NCBI RefSeq assembly: GCF_001499905.1
Contig: NZ_LQIS01000018.1
Coordinates: 1-64,000 of the forward strand
DNA from: Mycobacterium sp. GA-1285
GTDB taxonomy: Bacteria; Actinomycetota; Actinomycetes; Mycobacteriales; Mycobacteriaceae
Reading direction: 5' to 3'
DNA: 64,000 nucleotides
Shown here: positions 1 through 9,400 of the stretch, piece after piece
How the letters are laid out: each line of letters starts with the position of its first letter
How positions within the stretch are numbered: position 1 is the stretch's first letter
Program-made: the position numbers and the translations under genes
The notes under the pieces: model-generated
The model's input: the letters and a program-made list of their open reading frames with translations, nothing else
The model's database searches: none
What the model was told of the DNA's origin: nothing

Positions 1-565
1 ACACAATGTCAGCAGCTCGCGGTGACGGCATCACCTACTCTAACAAGAGCGGACGAATTAATGACTCAGGACACTAGTTCGTCGTGATCTGAGCCAATTC
101 AGTTAGACCGTGCGGGCTCCGATCGATTCGTTTTCGTCGGCGCCCTCGCACGCTGGACTGGAAGGCCAGCGAAAAGGTCCGGGTTCAGCGCGACCGGGCA
201 GCATTGGCCGGCGTGACCGTTGCCAATGCAGTGCGCAATGCTTCGGCGGGGAAGACTTCCTCAGCGAGTGCGAGCCAGTCGACGGCACCGGTCCTCGTCG
301 TCTTGTCGACGGGCGGACGGCCGGTCGTGACGGTTGTGATCATGACACGATCGTCGTCGCTTGCAGGGTCCCCGAGAATGGCTGCTGGGCCAGACTTCGG
401 ACCCTCGAGGTCAGCTTTACCTATCCGTGGGGTAAGGGCCGAATGCTTATCGGGAAGCAGCCTTGAGTGCCATAGGTGTCGCCCGCAAACCCTTGACCGC
501 TGCTCGAGTGAGGTCCAATGTTCCGAGTAGGCCGCCGAACACACGTCGGCCGGTAAGGACTGCTG
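1..565. other. Left edge, no gene supported
   Basis: No reading frame here resembles a protein family I recognise. Overlapping frames on both strands stay open for 100 codons or more, as is common in GC-rich DNA, but none has a convincing ribosome binding site and family match. The segment may hold upstream regulatory DNA of the dioxygenase gene that starts at 566, or decayed sequence at the edge of the biosynthetic locus. No tRNA, insertion sequence or clear inverted repeat was seen. Confidence 0.4.
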
Positions 566-1420
566 ATGAGCATCGACGACGATCCGGTCACCACGCTCGA
601 CGACCTCAGGAACGATCTGGCACGCCGACACAAGTGGACACCCAGCAGCGGCGCCTCGGTCGACCCGGCGATCGTCGACGCCGATATGGCGGCCCTCGAC
701 CGCGACGGCTACCTCATCTGGGAGAACCTGCTCAGCGCCGACGAGTGTCGGCACATCAAAGAGACGGTCGCGCCGTGGCTCGCGCACACCGGCCGCAATT
801 CGTTCGAAGGGCACCGAACCCAGCGGGTCTACAGCCTGATGAGCAGGACCCGGGCCTGCGACCGGCTCGTCGATCACCCGCGGGTGCTCGCGGTCCTCGA
901 TCGGTTGTTGATGGACAACTATCTGCTTTCGGCGCTGCAGGCCATCAACATCCAGCCGGGCGAAACTGCGCAGCTGGCTCATCATGACGACGGCTTCTAC
1001 CCGATTCCGCGGCCACGCGAGCCCCTTGCCGCGGCGACTATCTGGGCGATCGACGACTTCACCGCCCACAACGGCGCCACGGTGCTCTACCCGGGCAGCC
1101 ACCGCTGGGGCAGGCGTCGACCGGAACCGGATGATCTCGCGGTTCCCGTTGTCATGCCTGCAGGTTCCTGCGTCTTCTTCGTCGGCACCCTCTGGCATGG
1201 CGGCGGCGCGAACACCACCGACAAGGCACGACTGGCCGTCACCGCCCAGTACTGCCAGCCGTGGCTGCGGCCGATGGAGGCCTTCACGCTGTCGATCTCC
1301 CGCGACACCGCGCGCGAGGTGTCCGACGACATCCGGCGCATGATCGGCTACAGCATCCATCCGCCGTTTGTCGGTGCCGTCGACGGCTTACATCCCCTGC
1401 GGCTGTTGGAGGCGCCGTGA
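566..1420 (+). CDS. Phytanoyl-CoA dioxygenase (PhyH) family non-heme iron oxygenase
   Basis: A 284-residue protein of the PhyH family, Fe(II)/2-oxoglutarate-dependent oxygenases that hydroxylate unactivated C-H bonds. The iron-binding triad is visible: H139-x-D141 in the segment LAHHDDGFYP and the distal H211 in LWHGGGAN, followed by R222, the usual 2-oxoglutarate carboxylate ligand. Length is typical of the family. The ATG is preceded by an AAGGA-like ribosome binding site. It lies about 2 kb before a giant peptide synthetase on the same strand. Members of this family hydroxylate amino acids in several peptide pathways, so a tailoring role is possible, but mycobacteria also carry stand-alone PhyH genes of unknown substrate. 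The catalytic class is well supported; the substrate is not known. Confidence 0.85.
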   Translation: MSIDDDPVTTLDDLRNDLARRHKWTPSSGASVDPAIVDADMAALDRDGYLIWENLLSADECRHIKETVAPWLAHTGRNSFEGHRTQRVYSLMSRTRACDRLVDHPRVLAVLDRLLMDNYLLSALQAINIQPGETAQLAHHDDGFYPIPRPREPLAAATIWAIDDFTAHNGATVLYPGSHRWGRRRPEPDDLAVPVVMPAGSCVFFVGTLWHGGGANTTDKARLAVTAQYCQPWLRPMEAFTLSISRDTAREVSDDIRRMIGYSIHPPFVGAVDGLHPLRLLEAP

Positions 1421-1462
1421 CCCCGCGCACGGCTGCGAGATTCGCTCAGTTCGCCGCGCGCA

Positions 1463-1966
1463 TCAGCCCTGCTCGGCAATCCATTCGGCCGTGAAGCGCT
1501 GAATTGTAGAAATCTGCTGGGTCAGGAGATGGCCCATGATGAATTCGATCTTCGCCCCCACCAACGGCACCCTGAACTCCACGGTTGCGCTGCACTCCAG
1601 CGTCGAACCGCTCGGCGCGGGAGACAGAAGTATGTCGCCGGAACCGGATCCCGGCGCCCCATGCGTCGAGATGCAGACTTTTCCGCGGACTCTGCCCCCG
1701 GCGGCCGGGCACCAACTCTCGTTCTGCACCACTCGCCAGCTACCGGGAAAGAATCTGGCGACCAGTCTCGGTAGACCGTCACGACGCAGGTCTTGCACGA
1801 CCACGATGTCCACCGACCCGTCATCGTTGGTGACCAGCGAATCCAACCTCCCGAACCCGCCGAACGCCTTCAGCCGCGAACGCCAGTACTCCGTCGCACA
1901 GAACGCCGAATGAATCTGTTCGACGGTGGCTGCAGATTCGACCGCGAAGTCGAATGACCGTGACAC
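1463..1966 (-). CDS. DUF2505 family protein (SRPBCC-like)
   Basis: A 167-residue protein matching the actinobacterial DUF2505 family, whose members have a START/SRPBCC-like lipid-binding fold. The N-terminus runs SRSFDFAVESAATVEQIHSA and the middle has the alternating strand pattern and FFPGSW-like turn of the family. There is no signal peptide or membrane segment. It is transcribed away from the flanking genes and converges on the PhyH oxygenase gene with 42 bp between stop codons. Nothing ties it to peptide synthesis except position. A ligand-binding role is inferred from the fold; no function is established. Confidence 0.75.
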   Translation of the reverse strand: MSRSFDFAVESAATVEQIHSAFCATEYWRSRLKAFGGFGRLDSLVTNDDGSVDIVVVQDLRRDGLPRLVARFFPGSWRVVQNESWCPAAGGRVRGKVCISTHGAPGSGSGDILLSPAPSGSTLECSATVEFRVPLVGAKIEFIMGHLLTQQISTIQRFTAEWIAEQG

Positions 1967-2137
1967 GAAAACCCACGCTATGTCTGTCGGCGGTAGGAGA
2001 GGTCGCTTCGGCGCAACTCCCTACGAGCCCATCCCGACGAGTCCGAATCGCCGATGTCCACGTCGCCGCAAGCGCAAGCCGCTAGTCTGACCGCGCAGCC
2101 ACGTCGGTCAGACTCGAGTCGCGGGCTGGAGGAGGAC

Positions 2138-2986
2138 GTGACGGATACGGGAAGTCCGGAGCCGATCGGCTCCGACGGCAAGGTCGACTTCACGGCGGTG
2201 CGTTGGGGATCTGTCGAGTGGACGCTGCTGTGCATGCTTTACCTGCGTGCGTGCGAAAGTCGTTCACCGACAACGATTTTAGGCGATCGATTCGCCGCGC
2301 GGGATGTCGCGCGCATCGAATACGACTGGCCGCGCGTCCACCGCGCCGTCCGTCCGGCGATCAATCAATTCGGAGTGGCATTGCGGGGGGCGCAATTCGA
2401 CACCCGCATCACCGACTATCTGACCCGTCGTCCGGACACCACGGTGCTGCATGTGGGTTGCGGATTGAACAGCCGCGCAATGCGTTTGACAGTGCCGGCG
2501 TCGGGCCGCTGGTTCGACGTCGACTTTCCGCAAGTCATTGCTTTGCGCCGCAAGTTGTACGGCGAGTCGGACACCTACCGGATGATCGGCTCATCGATAA
2601 CCGAGCACGGCTGGATCGATGAACTCCCCTCGGGTGGATCCGTGCTCATCGTCGCCGAAGGCGTGCTGATGTATCTGGCGCCGGACGAGGTGAGGGATCT
2701 GCTGCACCGATTACTGGATCGCTTCCAGACGGGTGTACTCCTCGCGGACCTCCTGTCGCCTTGGGGACCGCGGATATCCAGACTCAGGTCGGGCATCATC
2801 AAATGGGGCACACGCGACGGCGGTGAGCCCACACGCTGGGATCCCCGGCTTCGACTCATCGACGAAAGCTCCGTCATTGCAGGGTTCGAGAAGATCCCGC
2901 TCAGGCGGCCACGAGCCCTGTACCGGATGCAGAACGCGATTGCCACAACTCGAAACTACGATCGAATCTTTCGATACGCGTTCTGA
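2138..2986 (+). CDS. Class I SAM-dependent O-methyltransferase, TcmP/LCMT family
   Basis: Member of the leucine carboxyl methyltransferase/TcmP family, which contains protein carboxyl methyltransferases and polyketide O-methyltransferases. The SAM-binding motif reads VLHVGCGLNSR, followed by the family's R-W-F-D-V-D-F-P acidic segment and by VAEGVLMYL, typical of this group. I chose the GTG at 2138 over an in-frame ATG at 2054 because GGAGG sits five bases before it and the first 28 residues of the longer form are low-complexity; the chosen form has 282 residues. It lies on the same strand upstream of the MbtH-like ORF and the peptide synthetase, so methylation of a hydroxyl or carboxyl of the peptide product is a reasonable inference. 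The acceptor is unknown. Confidence 0.8.
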   Translation: MTDTGSPEPIGSDGKVDFTAVRWGSVEWTLLCMLYLRACESRSPTTILGDRFAARDVARIEYDWPRVHRAVRPAINQFGVALRGAQFDTRITDYLTRRPDTTVLHVGCGLNSRAMRLTVPASGRWFDVDFPQVIALRRKLYGESDTYRMIGSSITEHGWIDELPSGGSVLIVAEGVLMYLAPDEVRDLLHRLLDRFQTGVLLADLLSPWGPRISRLRSGIIKWGTRDGGEPTRWDPRLRLIDESSVIAGFEKIPLRRPRALYRMQNAIATTRNYDRIFRYAF

Positions 2987-3140
2987 AATGACGCCGACGC
3001 CGGCCCCGAATTCAGCAGCAAACACCCTGCTCCGAGTAATTCTGACGGACGCGAAAATTTCTCGCTGAAAACCGCCGATATGCCCAGTCGCCTGCAGTAG
3101 CGTCGGGTCCGGTTCATCCATCTCGGGGTCGGGGAAACCG

Positions 3141-3377
3141 ATGAGCGTTGATCCGCTCAACAATGAATATGACAGCGGGCTCGTCCGGTTTGACGAGCAG
3201 CGATGCGGCGTCTGGCCAACCCGCGTAGAAGTGCCGGCTTGTCGAGGCTCAGACCTCGCATTAGCAGACCGCGGCTTATGCGAGAACCACGTCCAAGAGT
3301 GTCGGTTCGGCCCGCGGCCGACGTGGCCTCACAGGCGATTCACAGCGAGGCGGATCGCGTCAATTCTTCCCTTCTGA
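3141..3377 (+). CDS. Divergent or decaying MbtH-like protein
   Basis: A 78-residue ORF ending 28 bp before the peptide synthetase. MbtH proteins are about 70-residue chaperones that bind and activate adenylation domains. From W25 onward this ORF aligns with the family without gaps: W25-P26, E30-V31-P32-A33, A42-D43-R44, C47, V51 and R59-P60 fall at the expected spacing, and the start MSVDPLNNE matches the usual MSxNPFDDE. Two of the three near-invariant tryptophans are replaced by Arg (PAGW becomes PACR at 32-35; NWTD becomes CRFG at 54-57), and the conserved N/Q/S residues before W25 are lost. The frame is intact and GGGGA lies before the ATG. It may be a decayed remnant or a strongly diverged partner. 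The homology is my own alignment to the remembered family consensus. Confidence 0.55.
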   Translation: MSVDPLNNEYDSGLVRFDEQRCGVWPTRVEVPACRGSDLALADRGLCENHVQECRFGPRPTWPHRRFTARRIASILPF

Positions 3378-3405
3378 ACTCTCCCTCGGGGATTGGGGCG
3401 CTCGA

Positions 3406-6400
3406 ATGCGACACGAATACCGGGCATTGCCGCTGACTCGGCGACAGTTGGACATCTGGCTCGCGACCGCATCGGGTCACTCAACTACAGAGTGGCAGCT
3501 CGGGATGTTCGTGAAAATCGACGGCGCCATCGAACCCGGCGTCCTTGAAAAGGCAATCAGGCTAGGCCTTCTCGAAGCCGAGGCGGTCAGGGCCTCATTC
3601 GTGGAGAAGGACGGTCAGGTACGTCAACAGCCGATCGACTACTCAGACGTCCGACTCGAATCATACGACCTATGCGGCTCAGCGGACCCCGTAGCCGAAG
3701 CGCGCGCCATAGCCGCCTCGATCGAGCAAACGCCGATGCCCCTCGACGGAAAGCTGTTGAGCTTCAGCCTATTCCGGACACGGATCGACCAGTATTACTG
3801 GTTCGCCTGCTGCCACCACATCGTCATCGACGGGATGAGCATGGGGCTGGTCGGCCGTCGCATCGCCGCCATCTATTCCGCGCTCGTTTCCGGCGCACAA
3901 CCCTCGCCCGCGGTATTCGGGTCACTAGAGGACCTCGTCACCTCCGAATTGCAATATGAGGAGTCGGCGGACTACGCCGACGATCGCGCCTACTGGAACC
4001 GCACTCTGTCCTCGGGCTGTGAGCAGATCTATCGGTGGGCGCCGGCTGCGGGAGGGGCCGGTTCACATCGGCCGTCGACGCCGATCGCCTTCGAGAAATC
4101 CTTGAATGTCCGCGTCCGAGAGTTGTCAAAAGCGCTGGGCGTTCGCCAGACGTCTGTGATCACCGCGGCCTGTGCCCTGCTGGTGCGCGAGTTCAGTGGC
4201 TTTGGTTCAGAAGTGGTGCTCGACTTCCCGGTCAGCAGGCGTGTCACCCCGACGTCCAGCTTGCTCCCAGGAATGCTTGCCGGGGTCGTCCCGCTCGTCT
4301 TGCGCACACCGCCGGACTGCGCGGTCGCCGACTTCCTGGTCCAGGTCGACACGCGGATCCGGGAAGCATTGCGCCATCAGCGTTTCCCTTTGCAAACACT
4401 CAGCGGCTATGGGCAAACCCTCGGCGCACGGCCGTCGAATCGGGTGGTGCTCAACTTCATCCCATCGAGGCTCTCGCTGGATTTCGCCGGCGTTCCAGCG
4501 ACGGCGACATACACAACGTTCGGACCGGTCGAGCATTTCGGTCTGTTCTTCCTCGGGGTGGGCCGCGAACAGATGTTCTGCTCGGCAGGAATGGGCCAGC
4601 CGTTCTCCAGTTTCGCGGCCGCAGACCTGTCTTCGCGGCTGCAGACGATACTGGAGACGATGGCCGCGACACCCACGCGGCCGTTGTCGTCGGTCGACGT
4701 GACCCCAGCCGGTGAGCGCGCCAACCTGAGCGAACTGGGGCACGCCAACGCGTTGCGCGAGCGGATGCAGGCATCGCCGTCGATTCCGGCGCTGTTCTCC
4801 ATGCAGGCCGCCCGTACGCCCACGGCGGTCGCTCTTGAATGCGGGCAACGCTTCTGGACATATCGCGAACTGGATGAGATGTCGAACCGGTTCGCGCATC
4901 TGCTGACGACGCGCGGCGTTGGTCCTGGGCGATACGTGGCGCTGCTGTCTCCCCGTTGCGCGGAAGCGGTCATCGCGATCCTGGCGGTACTCAAGACCGG
5001 CGCCGCGTATGTGGGGATCGACCCCGCGCTTCCCGCGCGGCGCATCGAGTACATGCTCCAGGACGCCGGCCCGGTCGCTGTGATCACCCGGGCCGGAATT
5101 CGACACCTGCTGCAGGGAAGTGAGCTACCGGTCATCGACCTCGACGACCCTGCCGCGGACGCGCACTCCGCCGGCGCCTTACCGGCACCTGACTCCAGCG
5201 ACATCGCCCACCTCATCTACACGTCTGGCACCACCGGTGAACCCAAGGGCGTGGCCATCACGCATGGCAGTGTCACACAACTGCTGCAGCCGGCCGACAG
5301 CGATCTACCCGCACGCGCGTGGGCGCAGTGGCACTCCTATGGATTCGACGCCTCCGTGGAAGAAATATGGCGAGCGTTGCTGCACGGTGGTCGGCTCGTC
5401 GTGATCCCCGACGAGATAGCGGGCTCGCCGCACGAATTCCACTCGTTGCTGAGCTCCGCCGACGTCAGCGTATTGAGCCAGACTCCCTCGGCCCTGGCGA
5501 CGCTCTCACCGGTGGGCTTGGAGTCGTTGACGGTACTCGTGGCCGGTGAGGCCTGCCCGGCCGCCCTGGTGGATCGCTGGGCGCCCGGGCGGGTGATGGT
5601 CAACGGCTACGGGCCCACCGAGACAACCATCTGTGCGGCGAGAAGTGCGCCGCTGCGAGCGGGCTGCGGTGAGCCACCGATCGGCTCACCCGCGGCCGGC
5701 GCCGCGTTGTTCGTGCTCGACGGCTGGCTGCGTCCGGTACCGGTCGGTGTGGTGGGTGAGCTCTATGTGGCCGGTCGGGGGGTGGGTCTCGGGTACTGGC
5801 GTCGGGCCGGTCTTACGGCGTCGCGGTTCGTCGCGTGTCCGTTCGGCGGCGCGGGAGCGCAAGGACAGAGGATGTATCGCACCGGCGATCTCGTGCGCTG
5901 GGGTCCGGACGGCCAGCTTCACTATCTCGGCCGCGCCGACGAGCAGGTCAAGATCCGCGGCTATCGAGTCGAGTTGGGCGAGATACGCGCCGCGCTCACC
6001 GGCCTGCCCGGCGTGGAGCACGCCGTCGTCATCGCCCGACAAGACCGTCCCGGCGAAACGCGTCTGGTCGGCTACATCGTCGGCAGCGCCGATCCGGTCG
6101 CGGCACGCACCGCGCTCGTCGAGCGGCTACCCGCCTACGAGGTCCCCAGCGCCGTCGTCGCGCTCGATGCGCTGCCGTTGACGCCCAACGGCAAGTTCGA
6201 CACTCGAGCGCTGCCCGCCCCCGGACAACGAAGCGAAAACCGTTACCGCGCGCCGACCACGCCGACCGAGCAGATCCTCACCGGCATCTTCGAGCGGGTG
6301 CTAGGGCTCGTCCGGGTTGGGGTCGACGACTCGTTCTTCGAGCTCGGCGGGGATTCGTTGTCGGCGATGAGGGCAATCGGCGCCATCGCCGAAGCCATGG

Positions 6401-9400
6401 ACGCCCACCTGTCGGTGCGAATGTTGTTCGACGCACCGACGGTCGCTTTGCTCGCACCGCATGTCAGCAGTGGGGATGGCCGCCGTGCGCCGTTGGTCGC
6501 CACCGAGCGTCCCGCGGCGATTCCCTTGTCGTTCTCCCAACGCCGGCTGTGGTTTCTCGACCAGTTGCAGCCCGGGGCCTACAACATGCCCACCGCATTC
6601 AGGATCGACGGTCCCTTGGACGTCGAGGCGCTGAGCGCGGCACTCGACGACGTCATCGCGCGCCATGAGGTACTGCGAACCGTCTATCGGCAGAGCGATG
6701 GTGTGCCCTGCCAGCAGGTGTTGCCCGCCCGAGCCGGGATGTGGCGTTGCGGCCCGGTGGAGACCCCGGTGGTGGAGAGGATGGCGGACGACGATGCGCT
6801 CGACGCGCTGAGTGCCTTGGCCCGCCACGAATTCGACCTTGCGAACCAAATCCCGATATGTGCCCAGATCTACGCAACCGGCCCCGACCGGTATCTCCTC
6901 GGACTGGTGATACACCACATTGCCTTCGATGGCTGGTCGGTGACACCGCTGGCGCGGGACCTCGCCGATGCGTACGAGGCCCGACGGCAGGGCCTCACAG
7001 TCGAGTTCTCGGAATTGCCCGTTCAGTACGCGGATTACGCGCTATGGCAGCGCGCGCAACTCGGTGATCTCGAGGACGGTCACAGTCCGATCGCCACCCA
7101 ACTGGCGTACTGGCAGGAGGAGCTGGCGAATATGCCCGAGCGCCTCCAGCTTCCGACCGATCGTCCTTACCCCGCGGTGGCCGACCAGCGGGGCGCCACG
7201 GTGAAGGTCGACTGGCCGACGGCGCTGCAAGAGCGAATCCACCACATGGCCGCACGCTGCAACGCCACGAGTTTCATGGTCGCGCAGGCCGCCCTGGCGG
7301 TGTTGCTGTCCCGGTTGAGCGCCAGCGCCGATGTGGCGGTGGGATTTCCAAGCGCGGGACGTAGCGATCCAACACTCGATGAGTTGGTGGGCTTCTTCGT
7401 CAACACACTGGTGTTGCGGGTGGATCTGACCGGTGATCCCACGGTCGAAGAACTACTCGCGCAGGTCCGTCGGCGCAGCATCAACGCCTACGATCGTCAA
7501 GACGTGCCGTTCGAGGCGGTGGTCGATCGGCTCAACCCGACCCGGAGTCTCGCCCACCACCCGCTGGTCCAGGTGCTCCTGGCGTGGCAGAACCTGCCCG
7601 GCGGCATCGACCCCGCCGCAGCGTTGGCGCTGAGCGATCTCGAAATCACCCAGGTCCCGGTCGAGACCCGCACCGCGCGCATGGACCTGTCCTTCTCTCT
7701 AGCCGACCGCTGGACGAATAGCGGTGAGCCCGAGGGCATCTCGGTTGTTGCCGAGTTTCGCAGCGACGTTTTCGAGCCCGAGACTGTCAATACCCTGCTC
7801 GAGCGTTTCGAGCGGGTGCTGACGATCATGACCGGTCAGCCCACCGCGCGGTTGTCGTCGATCGACGTGCTTGACGCGAATGATTACGCCCGACTGGACC
7901 ACATCGGGAACTGGGTGACGCTGCGGGAAGCCTCGGTGGCATCGGTGTCGGTTCCGGATATGCTCGCCGAGTACTCGACACGCTGCCCGGACGCGACCGC
8001 CGTTACATGCGGTGAGACCACGTGGACCTACGGTCAGCTCGACGAGATGTCGAACCGGTTGGCCGGCTTGCTCTTCAGCCACGGGGCGGTTCCCGGAGAG
8101 ACCGTCGCGCTGCTGTCGGAGCGTACCGCCGAAGCCATAATGCTCATGCTCGCGGTGCTCAAGACCGGCGCGGCGTATCTGGCGATCGACCCGACCTACC
8201 CGGACAGCCGTATCGAGTTCATGCTCGAAGACGCCGCACCCGTCGTCGTGATCACCGCTGCCGCTATGCGTCCACGCCTCCACAGCTATGACGGAACCAT
8301 TCTCGACATCGGCGACCCGGTTCCGCAGACACAACCCAGCCTCGATCGGCCGGTACCGACGCCCGACGACATCGCATATGTCATCTACACCTCCGGCACG
8401 ACCGGAATCCCGAAGCCAGTGGCCATCACTCACCGCAATCTGGCCCATCTCGCCGCCTCGACACCATCCGAACTGCCTACGCCGCAGGTGTGGACGCAGT
8501 GTCATTCCTACGGGTTCGACTTCTCGGTGTGGGAGATCTGGGCCGCCCTGCTCGGCGGTGGCCGGCTGGTCGTCGTGCCGGAAGCGGTGACGGCGTCACC
8601 GGAGGAATTCCACGCCCTACTGGTGAGCGAGCAGGTCACCGTGCTCACGCAAACGCCCTCTGCAGCAAAGGCACTCGACCCGCGGGGCCTCGAGGCCATC
8701 GCGGTGCTGTTCGGAGGCGAGGCCTGCCCTGCCGACGTCGTGGACCAATGGGCGCCCGGGCGGGTGGTGATCAACGCCTATGGACCCACAGAGACCACTG
8801 TCTATGCGTCGATGAGCACGCCTATGAGCGCGGATTCGGGGCCCGCGCCGATCGGGGCACCGGTGTCGACCGCGGCGCTGTTCGCACTCGATGACCGCCT
8901 GCAAGCCGTCCCGGTCGGCGTAGTCGGTGAGTTGTACATCGCCGGCCAGGGAGTTGGCGTCGGCTATCTGCGCCGGCCCGGACTCACCAGCGGGCGGTTC
9001 ATCGCCTGCCCGTGCGGGCAGCCCGGAACGCGGATGTATCGCACCGGTGATCTGGTGCGCTGGCGTACGGACGGCCAGCTCGACTATCTCGGTCGTGCCG
9101 ACGAGCAGGTCAAGGTTCGCGGCTACCGCATCGAACTCGGCGAAGTCCAGGCCGCGCTCGCAGCCCTCGACGGCGTCGGACAGGCGGCCGTCATCGCCCG
9201 CGAAGATCAGCCCGGCATCAAGCGCCTCGTCGGCTACGTCACCGAAACCGCCACGGGGACGGTGGATCCGGTTGCCGCACGCGCCACCCTGACCGACTGG
9301 CTACCGGCCTACATGGTTCCCGCCTCGATCGTCGTTCTCGAAACGCTGCCGCTGACCGTCAACGGCAAGCTCGACGCCCGGGCCTTACCGGCACCGGTCT

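Noticed and set aside
185..1360. 391-codon minus-strand frame overlapping the PhyH oxygenase
   Set aside because: The opposite strand has all PhyH catalytic residues; the antisense translation has no recognisable domain.
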